Below, piece after piece: positions 1 through 5,899 of a DNA stretch of 5,899 nt. The translations under genes and the position numbers were made by a program. The stretch comes from Acidobacteriota bacterium. GTDB taxonomy: Bacteria; Acidobacteriota; Vicinamibacteria; Vicinamibacterales; CAVVIG01. Under the pieces are notes generated by a model that saw nothing but the letters and a program-made list of their open reading frames with translations, was not told the DNA's origin and did not search any database. The stretch spans positions 1 to 5,899 of the forward strand of contig QHWF01000763.1 in NCBI GenBank assembly GCA_003222455.1, written 5' to 3'. Within the stretch, counting starts at the first letter, position 1. Each line of letters opens with the position of its first letter.

Positions 1-45
1 CGCGGCGAGCCGGCGCTCGTGGACGTCGTCACGCAGCCGCGATGA
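1..45 (+). CDS. C-terminal end of an upstream gene, possibly a thiamine-diphosphate-dependent enzyme
   Basis: Frame 1 reads RGEPALVDVVTQPR and stops at TGA 43-45. The pattern G-x-P-A-L-V-D-V-V-T-x-P resembles the extreme C-terminus of acetolactate synthase-like thiamine-diphosphate enzymes, which commonly end in a strand of the type 'kPalidVvtdP'. Only 14 residues are visible, so the family is an inference and the substrate cannot be stated. The next gene starts 9 nt after this stop, and its ribosome binding site overlaps the stop codon. The two genes are therefore probably in one transcription unit. Confidence 0.5.
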   Translation, partial: RGEPALVDVVTQPR

Positions 46-48
46 GGA
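44..48 (+). promoter_or_regulatory. Ribosome binding site for the cytochrome c gene
   Basis: GAGGA at 44-48 overlaps the upstream stop codon (TGA 43-45) and lies 6 nt before GTG at 55. This spacing is good for a Shine-Dalgarno element. It favours GTG 55 over the ATG at 42, which opens a different, arginine-rich frame that misreads the repeats. The arrangement suggests translational coupling to the upstream gene. Confidence 0.6.
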
Positions 49-54
49 ACAGGC

Positions 55-579
55 GTGTCCTTGATGATGCTCCTGATCGTGCTGGTCCAGCTGACGACGG
101 ACACTTTGGACGTTGTCGTCCGGCTAAAGCCGGACACTACCGATGTGATCACCCAGCTGAAGCCGGACACGATCCATGTACCAATCCGGCTGAAGCCGGA
201 CACCACCGACGCTCGCCTGTTGGTCCGGCTTCAGCCGGACCCTCCCGACAGCGATCGTGGAAAACGGACGTACATGAAGGTTGGCTGCTATCAATGCCAC
301 GGCCGCGAGGCGCAGGGGGCATCGACCGGGCCGCGGCTCGGTCCCGATCCGTTGCCGCTGCCGCAGTTCGTGCGCTACGTGCGGACGCCGCGCAACGACA
401 TGCCGCCGTACACCGTGAAGGTGTTGTCGGATGCCGACCTCGCCGATGTGTATGCGTACGTGTCATCGCGTCCGCGTCCGCCGGCGGCCAGAGGGAACGG
501 AGGGAACGGAGGGAACGGAGGTTACGGAGGTAACGGGATCACACAGAGAAACGGGGCAACGGAGAAGAACAAAAAGTGA
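55..579 (+). CDS. Small exported monoheme c-type cytochrome with repeat-derived linker and tail
   Basis: 174 residues from GTG 55. The heme attachment motif is C78-Y-Q-C81-H82 (codons 286-300), where the two cysteines bind heme covalently and the histidine is the proximal ligand. M116 in N-D-M-P-P-Y is the likely sixth ligand, as in class I cytochromes c, and a last helix of the type LSDADLADVYAYV (about 127-136) completes the fold. The real domain spans about residues 70-142. Residues 1-12 (MSLMMLLIVLVQ) form a short hydrophobic start resembling a Sec signal or anchor. Residues 11-62 are encoded by 33-bp palindrome-containing repeats (VRLKPDTT-like), and 146-174 by 9-bp GGN repeats plus inverted-repeat DNA. 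The domain is expected to carry electrons outside the cytoplasmic membrane; its partner is unknown. The stop (TGA 577-579) overlaps GTG 576 of the next frame. The natural C-terminus was probably near residue 145, before the repeat. The heme domain is certain; the exact ends are not. Confidence 0.8.
   Translation: MSLMMLLIVLVQLTTDTLDVVVRLKPDTTDVITQLKPDTIHVPIRLKPDTTDARLLVRLQPDPPDSDRGKRTYMKVGCYQCHGREAQGASTGPRLGPDPLPLPQFVRYVRTPRNDMPPYTVKVLSDADLADVYAYVSSRPRPPAARGNGGNGGNGGYGGNGITQRNGATEKNKK
85..207 (+). repeat. Four tandem 33-bp units carrying the palindromic repeat, inside the cytochrome gene
   Basis: Units begin at 85, 118, 151 and 184, exactly 33 bp apart. Each has a 24-bp palindrome-containing part and a 9-bp spacer, and the first three spacers are gacgttgtc, gatgtgatc and catgtacca. 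The unit at 118 is nearest the consensus GTCCGGCTGAAGCCGGAC + ACTACC, with one change. The unit at 85 is strongly decayed. Because 33 is divisible by three, every unit is read in the same frame and encodes 11 residues of the type VRLKPDTTDVI. Confidence 0.85.
223..240 (-). repeat. Palindromic repeat core, inverted copy in the cytochrome gene
   Basis: GTCCGGCTTCAGCCGGAC is the reverse complement of the consensus core, with 8-bp arms around a TC centre. It is 39 bp after the previous unit, so the frame is kept, and it encodes VRLQPD. The ACTACC tail is not well conserved in this copy. Confidence 0.85.
491..535 (+). repeat. Five tandem 9-bp repeats encoding Gly-Gly-Asn/Tyr
   Basis: Five copies of the GAGGGAACG type start at 491, 500, 509, 518 and 527. 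The last two read gaggttacg and gaggtaacg. In the cytochrome frame they encode repeated GGN/GGY after the end of the heme domain. The same 9-bp unit, inverted, is found at the outer end of the right arm near 621-649. Confidence 0.8.
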
Positions 580-648
580 AAAACCGAAACCTCCGTTTCT
601 CTGCGTCTCTGTGTGATCCCGTTTCCTCCGTACTCTCCGTTTCCTCCG
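518..648. repeat. Long imperfect inverted repeat across the cytochrome/propeller gene junction
   Basis: Left arm about 518-554, right arm about 593-648. The core is a perfect 17-bp complement: ACGGGATCACACAGAGA at 533-549 against TCTCTGTGTGATCCCGT at 606-622. It is flanked outward by ACGGAGG/CCTCCGT-type 9-bp units and inward by AACGG/CCGTT after a short bulge. The loop (about 555-592) is A-rich and holds the cytochrome stop and the GTG at 576. As RNA it would form a strong hairpin. No T-run follows, so it is not a standard terminator. It looks like a dispersed intergenic repeat that has been absorbed into both reading frames. Confidence 0.75.
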
Positions 649-3026
649 GAGCCGTGCGCCGCCGGATTGTCACGTCCCTGGTCTTCGTTGCCGGGGTGTG
701 TCTGGTCACGCCGGGCGGCGGGCCGTCCGTCGAGGACATGTTCGTCGCGACGACGCAGGGCGCGGCGGAAACGGAAGGCACGATGTGCCTGATGTCCGGT
801 GATGACGATGGTGGTCCGGCTGAAGCCGGACGCCACGACCTGCCTGAAGGTCCGGTTGAAGCCGGACACTACAACGACGGTGCGCGACCTGATTCGGTAG
901 TGTCCGGCTTCAGCCGGACGGAACAGAACGAACGCCAGCTGACCATTCCCACCAGCAGCAACGAGGGCGGCGATCTGCCACCTGTCCGGATGGTCGTGGA
1001 TCCGTATCCCGGCTTCAACGGCGTGGCCGTCGACGCCACGACCGACCTCGTGTTGATGAGCGACACGAATCGCAAGAGCCTCCTCGTGTACGACCGCCTC
1101 GCCGGCAGCGCCACGTCGCCAGCGCCGGCCACCCCTCGACGGCAGATCATGGGACCGGATACGGGCGTGGGCTTCGTCGCGGGCGTCGCGATGGATCCGG
1201 TTCACCGGGAGCTCTTCACCGTCAACAACGACGTCGAGGACCGTCTCGTCGCGTTCGATTACGACGACCGGGGCAACGTCAAGCCGAAGCGGCTGCTCTA
1301 CGTGCCGCATCAGTCGTGGGGCATCGCGTTCGCGCCGAAGCGCGACGTCCTGGCGCTCTCGGTGCAGACGCCGAACATGTTCGTCGTCTTCAAACGGGAC
1401 GCGAAGAAATTCGACGCGCCGCTGCGATCGGTGCGCGGACCGAAAACACAGATGGCCGACCCGCACGGCATCTACTTCGACGAAACCCACAACGAAGTGG
1501 TGGTGGCCAATCACGGCAACTTCCGGCCAGGGGAGCTGATCACGTCGTACACGGCGTACGATGCCCGTGAATCGCGACAGGAACGGGCCGGCAACCAGTT
1601 CAACGAAAATGCACGCGGCCGCTTTCTCGCGTCGTCGATCACCGTGTTCGACGGCGGCGCCAAGGGCGATGTCGCGCCGTTGCGCGTCGTTCAGGGACCG
1701 CTCAGCCAGATCGACTGGCCGATGGGCGTGGCCGTCGACGAGCTCAACAACGAGATCATCGTCGCCAACAACGGCGACAATTCGGTCCTCGTCTTCCCGC
1801 GCACGGCCAACGGCGACGTGCCGCCGACACGCGTGCTGCGCGGGCCGCTCACCGGCATCAAGGGGCCGATGGGCGTCGCGATCGCGAAGGACGAAATCTG
1901 GATCGCCAACTTCGGCGATCACAGCGCGGTGGTGTTTCCACGCCTCGCCGCGGGCAACGTCCGTCCGCGCCGCATCGTGAGGAACGCACCGGCCGGCAAG
2001 GACACCAGCGGTTTCGGGAATCCCTACGCGGTGGCGTACGACACCAAGCGACAGGAAGTTCTCGTACCCAATTGAGTCAGCCAGCCGCGGATCGCGGCGT
2101 TTGCCAGGTTGGCAAACGGAAACGTTGCACCGGCCAGAGTGATTCAGGGACAGTTGACGCGCTTGAGCCGCACCACGCACGGCATCGCGTACGACACCAC
2201 CAACGACGAAATCGTGGCGCCCAATCCGCTCGCGGCGGCGATCGTGATTTTCCGCGGCGGCGCGACCGGCGAGGAAGCACCGGTCCGTACCATCCAGGGC
2301 GCCCGCACCGGCCTGTCGAGGCCCGAGACCGTGGCCGTGGACGAAAAGAACAACGAGCTCGTCGTCGGCGACCCGGGCGATCGCCGTGTGCTCGTCTACC
2401 GGCGCGACGCCGACGGCGACGCCGCGCCGCTGCGGACGATTCAGGGCCCGAAGACGAAGCTGTTGCAGGTCGTCGGCGTCGCCGTCGATCCGATTCGCGA
2501 TCTGCTCGTCGTGTCCACCTACTCGCGGCTGCCCGGCGGCACGACCGGTCTGCTGATCTTCGGCCGCACCGACCAGGGCGATGTCGCGCCCCGACGCGTG
2601 ATCGCCGGACCGAAGACGGGCGTCAGCCGGCTGCGGCAGATCGGTCTCGATCCGGAAACCGGCAAGATCTACGTGGCCGCGATCAACAACGAGTATCTCC
2701 CGCCGTACGACGTGGACAAGCCGCGCGCGGGCCTCGATCCGAACGTCGATCTGCCGTCGCCGTGGAACACCGGCAGCGAAGGCTTCATCGGCGTCTGGGA
2801 CGACGAGAAAGACGACGGGGATGTGCCGCCGCGATCGATGATCAAGGGGCGTTCGACCGGAATCGTGCACCCGGCGGGGGTGACGTTCAATGCCCGCGAC
2901 GGCGAGGTGATTGCGCCGGACGCCGTGTGGAACGGGCTGTTCACGTTTCTGAAACCCGAGTTGTTCAAGACGAGTCGTCCGGCTGAAGCCGGACACTACC
3001 GTGGCGCATCGCCGGGCGTCCGATGA
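576..3026 (+). CDS. Exported 12-blade NHL/YVTN-like double beta-propeller with an in-frame TGA (candidate selenoprotein or nonsense-interrupted gene)
   Basis: One frame, 816 residues counting the TGA (position 500) as an amino acid. About 12 blades of 45-55 residues follow the pattern 'GdvaPlRviqGPkTgl..p.gvavD...neiiVann...vlVf.R', typical of NHL/YVTN-like propellers; blades 1-6 and 7-12 would make two six-bladed units. A hydrophobic stretch at residues 31-44, preceded by three arginines, looks like a Sec signal, so the true start may be GTG 654 rather than GTG 576. The 26 residues between these starts come from the inverted repeat. GTG 576 overlaps the cytochrome stop (GTGA) and has GGAG at 561-564. 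Residues about 80-115 and the last residues are palindrome-derived. No catalytic motif or metal site is evident; such proteins usually scaffold binding or redox chemistry outside the cytoplasm. Alternatives to recoding are a pseudogene or a sequence error. The fold is sure, the product of the TGA is not. Confidence 0.65.
814..872 (+). repeat. Two palindromic repeats in the propeller linker
   Basis: Core GTCCGGCTGAAGCCGGAC at 814-831, followed by a diverged tail, and GTCCGGTTGAAGCCGGAC at 850-867 with an ACTAC tail to 872. They are read in the frame giving PAEAGRH and PVEAGHY, unlike the VRLKPDTT frame used in the cytochrome. They lie between the signal region and the first blade. A half copy (GTCCGGTGATGACGATG) lies at 794-810. 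Confidence 0.85.
896..919 (-). repeat. Palindromic repeat, full inverted copy
   Basis: GGTAGT followed by GTCCGGCTTCAGCCGGAC is an exact 24-bp reverse complement of the consensus. It encodes SVVSGFSRT in the propeller frame. It closes the repeat-derived linker, and unique propeller sequence starts about 65 bp later. Confidence 0.9.
2073..2075 (+). other. In-frame TGA inside blade 7 of the propeller (possible selenocysteine codon)
   Basis: Reads ...E-V-L-V-P-N-[TGA]-V-S-Q-P-R-I-A-A-F-A-R-L-A. The frame on both sides is the same, with no insertion or deletion needed. The residues before and after it together complete one blade, including the conserved 'eiiVaN' strand and the closing 'Vf.R' strand. 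The TGA sits just after the conserved Asn. One-base changes would give Cys (TGC/TGT) or Trp (TGG). My recollection that related proteins have Cys here is unverified. The alternatives are selenocysteine insertion, a nonsense mutation or a base-call error. Confidence 0.6.
2084..2098 (+). promoter_or_regulatory. Perfect 6-bp GC hairpin just after the in-frame TGA
   Basis: GCCGCG / GAT / CGCGGC, six G-C pairs with a three-base loop. The stem starts 8 nt after the TGA. It directly abuts the next hairpin, sharing or competing for base 2098. It could assist recoding or slow the ribosome, or be a chance product of GC-rich codons. Confidence 0.5.
2098..2118 (+). promoter_or_regulatory. Perfect 9-bp hairpin with GGU loop, candidate bacterial SECIS element
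   Basis: CGTTTGCCA (2098-2106), loop GGT (2107-2109), TGGCAAACG (2110-2118), with no mismatch. The loop lies 31 nt after the TGA and begins with two G, features expected of bacterial SECIS elements that bind SelB (stem-loop within the coding region, a G in the first loop positions, roughly 15-40 nt from UGA). The bulged U of the E. coli fdhF element is absent. The codons under the stem include AGG, TTG, GCA and GGA, where neighbouring blades use mostly CGC, CTC, GCC and GGC. This hints that RNA pairing rather than codon preference shaped them. Confidence 0.5.
2977..3000 (+). repeat. Palindromic repeat, exact copy at the propeller/permease junction
   Basis: GTCCGGCTGAAGCCGGAC plus ACTACC, identical to the consensus. 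It encodes RPAEAGHYR at the C-terminus of the propeller frame, and VRLKPDTT in the permease frame just before its first candidate start, GTG 3001. Confidence 0.92.
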
Positions 3027-5899
3027 TCCGACGGCTGCTCGGCATACGTCGCGCTACGCACTCAAGCTGTACGTGGACGATCAGCTGCGGCGCATCCCGT
3101 GGGACCTGGCCGTGTACCAGCAGGGCGCCGTCGGCAGCGATCGCACGCTCCACACACACATCGCGAAAGCGGCCGGCATCACACGCGTGGAAAGCCTGGC
3201 GTTTCTGCGCGCGCGGTTTCCGGAAGGCGGCGAGGTCGAGGCGCAGGTCGATCGCAAGCCGTTCACCACGCCGTGGCTCTGTCTGCTCGCCGCATCGGAT
3301 CCGTCCATTCTGCCGCCCGACTTGAGCTTTGCGCTTCAGGCGGCCGGTGCCGACCGCGACCGTGGCGCCGTCCTGTCACTCGTCGGTCCGGAATACGCGA
3401 TGGGCAAGGCGTTCCTCGCGCTGCAGGGCGCGAAAGAGTTCAGCCTGCAGGTGCACGTGCAGGATCAGCCGCGGTTTCTCTTCAACTCGCCCATCAACAA
3501 AGTGGTGCGGCTCGATCGCGACGAGCTGAATCGCTGGCTCATGGATCAGACCGGCTCGGTCAGCTACATCCCCTACATCGGGGCGATCCTGTTGATGCCG
3601 TATCAGTGGGACATCCTCACGAAATTCGATCAGGTTGCCACCGGCCTCGTGCCCCCCGATGTCCTTGGCGTCGCCGATCAGGACGCCGGTCACATCCAGA
3701 TGGCGGAGTACGCGCCGGAGGTCGTGTACCTGGCGAAGATCGATCGCGCCGCTCTCGTGTCGGGCTGGGACCTTCCCCGATCGCTGGCGAACGTGAAGGC
3801 GTTGAACGCGCGTCTCCACCAGACGTCGGAAGAGCACACGCCGCTGCCGCTCAACCTGAAACCCGATATCGTGCCTGGCCACAGCCACGAGGCCGGCGAG
3901 CCGGCCGGCGAAGACAGCAAATTCAGCGGCGACATCAACTTCGTGGTCGACAGCACCACCGAAGTGCTGCTCGAGCGCATGCAGACCATCGCGCGCCTGA
4001 TCGGGCTGGTGTCGCTGCTCGTCGCCCTGCCGCTGCTCTGGATGGCATGGGTCCTCGCGGCGAACCTCGCCGGCTTGCTGATGTTGAACGAACGGCGGAC
4101 GCTCGGCCTCATGCGGTTGCGGGGCATCTCGGGCGACTTGATGGGCCGTGCGCTGCTCGTCAGCGTCGTCGGCGGTGGATTGATTGGCGGCTTGTTCGGC
4201 CTCGTTTCGGGATCGCTCCTCCCGCTGCTCGTCTACGAAGGCGGACGGCTTCCGCGCGGCTTGCTCACCGACCCGAAGCAGCTCGGGTTGTTCGCGGCGT
4301 TTCTGGTGATTTCGGTCGTGCTCGCGCTGGTTGTCAGCCGGCGGCTGGTGAAGTACGCGATGACGATCTCGCCGCTCGAAGCCTCACGGCGAGTGTCGGG
4401 ATCGGAAGCGGTCGAAGCCGCCATGACGTTCGGAGCGCTGCAGCAGCTGGCGTTGATCCTGGGCGGCTACGTGCTGTTCGGCTGGACGTTCGAGTTCGCC
4501 ATTTCCGATACGTTCACGTTTTTTCGATACGCGGATCGGCTGCTCGACTTTCTCGGGCTGCCGCTGTTCCTCTACGGCGTGGCGACGCTGCTCGCGTCGA
4601 AGCGGGAACGGATTCAGCACGTGATGGCGCCCGTGCTGAAGCCGATTGGCGGCGTGCTCGGGAAGTTTGCGCTCCGGCACATGTCGATCAAGCCGCATCG
4701 CATGGTAGCGTTTCTGCTCATCGTGGCGTTGATGTCGAGCGTCAGCCTCTATCCGATCATCACGAGCCGATCCTTCGAGGACAAGGCCGTGCGCGGCGCC
4801 CGCGTCCAGCTCGGGACCGACTGGCAGGTGCTGTTCAACGCGCCCGACCTCGTGGACATCGATCGATTGAGCGGGGCGGCGGCGTCGCAGCTCGCGGCCT
4901 TGAAACCGGAGATTGAGAAAGTCGTTCGGTCCCTCGCCGGCGTGCGGGGCGTGCGCGACTCGACGTACATGATCGAGGCGGTCCTGCCGAGTTTTTATCT
5001 GCCGGGGTATGGATTGCGCGGCGTGCCGCTGTATCTGCTGGGCAGCACCGACGTGTATCGCGAAAGCGTGTACTCGGAACCCAGCGTCGGGTTGAGCGCG
5101 GCGTTCGACATGATTCTTGCCCGGACGCGCGACGAAGTCGCCGTGTCGCCGCCGGTCGCCGACTTCTGGCGGCTCGAACCGGGCTCACAGATGCTGCTCG
5201 GCATGGATGCCGAGCGTCGCGCCGTCGGCGCGAAGACCGCCGGGATCCTGGCATTTCTTCCCGGCTTGCCTCCGAAGAGCGTCACCGATCGTCAAGGCTA
5301 CGTGCAGGCGCGGGTCGATTACCTGAACTATCTGTTCAGCAGCAACGCGTATGTGGCGACCAGCGCCGACAACGCGCAGCTCGCATCCCTTCAGATTCTC
5401 ATCCCGCGAATCGTCGTCCTGCTTCGGACGGCCGCGTCCGTCGATCCCGTGGCGTTTCAGAAGAGCGTGGCAACGGCGGCGCCATTCCCGCCGCTCGAGA
5501 TTCACAGCCTCACGCAGGAGATCGGCAAAGTCGGCAGCGACATGTACATTTCGCTCGCGCTGGCCAACATGCGCATTTATCTGATGGGCGGGCTCCTGCT
5601 CGCGCTGATCGCCATCCTCGCCGTCGCGATGGCGAACTACAGCGAGGATCGCAGGACGCTCGCGCTGCTCCGGATCCGCGGCGCATCCCCGACGTCAATG
5701 TGGCGCTTTGTCGTGGCGATGCTGCTGTCGCCGGCGCTGGTCGGACTGGCGCTGGGTGCAGGATCGGCGGTGCTGGCGGGCTTCGGACTTGCGAACTACG
5801 TCTGGCGGTTGCGCGAGATCCGGACTGTTGTGCAACTGCTCCCAACGCACCTGGTCGTTGGCGCTCTGGCTGCCTGGGTTGCGCTCCTGCTGATTGTCA
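3001..5899 (+). CDS. FtsX/MacB-type ABC transporter permease with two FtsX modules, 3' end beyond the window, 5' end apparently truncated
   Basis: Open in frame 1 from GTG 3001 to the edge (966 residues, no stop). Module 1: soluble domain about 1-330, helices about 333-360, 384-411 and 428-446, with the FtsX signature ERRTLGLMRLRG (364-375). Two extra helices follow at about 483-500 and 515-533. Module 2: helix about 568-587, soluble domain about 588-860, helices about 861-880 and 902-930, and one cut by the edge (950 on), with DRRTLALLRIRGAS (883-896). Such permeases work with an ATPase to move lipids, lipoproteins, peptides or drugs, or to transmit force across the envelope; the substrate here is unknown and the ATPase is not in the window. 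The first soluble domain should be extracytoplasmic yet has no preceding helix. ATG 3023 (frame 2, MIRRLLGIRR) overlaps the propeller stop as ATGA and may be the ancestral start, now separated by a frame-changing deletion. The family is confident; the start and intactness are not. Confidence 0.85.
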   Translation, partial: MAHRRASDDPTAARHTSRYALKLYVDDQLRRIPWDLAVYQQGAVGSDRTLHTHIAKAAGITRVESLAFLRARFPEGGEVEAQVDRKPFTTPWLCLLAASDPSILPPDLSFALQAAGADRDRGAVLSLVGPEYAMGKAFLALQGAKEFSLQVHVQDQPRFLFNSPINKVVRLDRDELNRWLMDQTGSVSYIPYIGAILLMPYQWDILTKFDQVATGLVPPDVLGVADQDAGHIQMAEYAPEVVYLAKIDRAALVSGWDLPRSLANVKALNARLHQTSEEHTPLPLNLKPDIVPGHSHEAGEPAGEDSKFSGDINFVVDSTTEVLLERMQTIARLIGLVSLLVALPLLWMAWVLAANLAGLLMLNERRTLGLMRLRGISGDLMGRALLVSVVGGGLIGGLFGLVSGSLLPLLVYEGGRLPRGLLTDPKQLGLFAAFLVISVVLALVVSRRLVKYAMTISPLEASRRVSGSEAVEAAMTFGALQQLALILGGYVLFGWTFEFAISDTFTFFRYADRLLDFLGLPLFLYGVATLLASKRERIQHVMAPVLKPIGGVLGKFALRHMSIKPHRMVAFLLIVALMSSVSLYPIITSRSFEDKAVRGARVQLGTDWQVLFNAPDLVDIDRLSGAAASQLAALKPEIEKVVRSLAGVRGVRDSTYMIEAVLPSFYLPGYGLRGVPLYLLGSTDVYRESVYSEPSVGLSAAFDMILARTRDEVAVSPPVADFWRLEPGSQMLLGMDAERRAVGAKTAGILAFLPGLPPKSVTDRQGYVQARVDYLNYLFSSNAYVATSADNAQLASLQILIPRIVVLLRTAASVDPVAFQKSVATAAPFPPLEIHSLTQEIGKVGSDMYISLALANMRIYLMGGLLLALIAILAVAMANYSEDRRTLALLRIRGASPTSMWRFVVAMLLSPALVGLALGAGSAVLAGFGLANYVWRLREIRTVVQLLPTHLVVGALAAWVALLLIV

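Larger units (their letters stand above)
576..2075 (+). other. First segment of the propeller frame: signal region, repeat linker, blades 1-6 and most of blade 7
   Basis: This is what would be made if the TGA terminates (499 residues). Propeller sequence begins near residue 137 (VRMVVDPYPGFNGVAVD). Blade ends can be recognised from the strands SLLVYDR, RLVAFDYD, MFVVFKR, SSITVFDG, SVLVFPR and SAVVFPR. Blade 4 carries an insertion (around ELITSYTAYDARESRQ) absent from the other blades. Blade 7 starts at LAAGNVRPRRIV and stops at QEVLVPN, just before its outer strand (IAAFAR) which is encoded after the TGA. Termination would therefore leave one full six-bladed propeller plus a broken blade. Confidence 0.7.
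2076..3026 (+). other. Second segment of the propeller frame: end of blade 7 and blades 8-12
   Basis: The first available start is TTG 2109, which lies inside the hairpin and has no spaced ribosome binding site. Translation from there would begin in mid-blade and lack a signal peptide. Blades end at the strands AIVIFRG, RVLVYRR, GLLIFGR, GFIGVWDD and GLFTFLK. Blade 11 has an insertion (NNEYLPPYDVDKPRAG and onward). The final residues after KPELF are encoded by a palindromic repeat (SRPAEAGHYR) and following DNA, so the ancestral stop was probably near 2965. The sequence is well conserved in pattern, which argues against long decay after the TGA arose. Confidence 0.65.

Noticed and set aside
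85..207. CRISPR-like array because of regular 33-bp spacing
   Set aside because: Spacers are only 9 bp and related to each other, repeats are palindromic and in frame within a gene, and the same repeat is dispersed elsewhere in the window.
42..533. ATG-started frame of 163 codons over the cytochrome gene
   Set aside because: It reads the repeats as PAEAGH and then becomes arginine-rich. The other frame has the CxxCH motif, an axial Met and a better ribosome binding site.
654..740. Lipoprotein signal at V-A-G-V-C near the propeller N-terminus
   Set aside because: The residue before Cys is Val, not Gly, Ala or Ser, so the lipobox is poor. A plain Sec signal is the simpler reading.
2098..2118. 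Rho-independent terminator after the TGA
   Set aside because: The stem is strong but no T-run follows, and coding sequence of the same protein continues immediately through it.
2060..2120. Frameshift between two propeller ORFs
   Set aside because: Both segments are in the same frame (positions divisible by three). Only a single stop codon separates them.
522..2996. Antisense open frame of 824 codons opposite the propeller gene
   Set aside because: It mirrors codon bias of the plus-strand gene, has repeating Arg/Asp/His-rich composition matching the antisense of blade repeats, starts and ends in repeat DNA, and has no recognisable domain.
3099..4916. 605-codon plus-strand frame overlapping the permease
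   Set aside because: Very rich in Arg, Ala and Gly with no domain pattern. The overlapping frame 1 encodes clear FtsX motifs and membrane helices and stays open to the window edge.

Overview
GC-rich bacterial chromosome. The genes lie on the plus strand: the last codons of one gene, a small c-type cytochrome, a very long exported beta-propeller protein, and a two-module FtsX/MacB-type ABC permease that runs off the right edge. The most telling marker is a short palindromic repeat, GTCCGGCTGAAGCCGGAC followed by ACTACC, present about nine times on both strands. I associate this repeat and the peptides it encodes (VRLKPDTT, PAEAGHY, VSGFSRT) with soil Acidobacteriota, especially Vicinamibacteria/Luteitalea-like genomes. 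That assignment is from memory and was not checked.

Layout. Positions 1-45 are a C-terminal tail resembling thiamine-diphosphate enzymes of the acetolactate synthase type. Positions 55-579 encode a monoheme cytochrome c whose N-terminal linker is built from 33-bp repeats and whose C-terminus runs into 9-bp repeats. A large inverted repeat (about 518-648) covers the cytochrome stop and the first possible start of the next gene. Positions 576-3026 are one continuous reading frame of about 12 beta-propeller blades, interrupted by a single in-frame TGA at 2073-2075. The blade pattern continues on both sides of the TGA without a frame change. From 3001 (or from an ATG at 3023 in another frame) to the end is an open permease frame of 966 codons.

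The main finding is the TGA. Directly downstream are two back-to-back perfect hairpins (2084-2098 and 2098-2118), the second with a GGU apical loop 31 nt after the TGA. That geometry is compatible with a bacterial SECIS element. I therefore propose a candidate selenocysteine-containing double propeller. The competing explanation is a nonsense mutation (or sequence error) in a Trp or Cys codon. The second half has no good start codon, no signal peptide and would begin in mid-blade, so it is not a plausible separate gene.

A second oddity is that the permease lacks the first transmembrane helix expected before its large extracytoplasmic domain, at a junction where a palindromic repeat also forms the last residues of the propeller protein. 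All genes are co-oriented, abutting or overlapping, so they may be co-transcribed. The cytochrome and propeller look exported. No shared pathway can be proved from this window.
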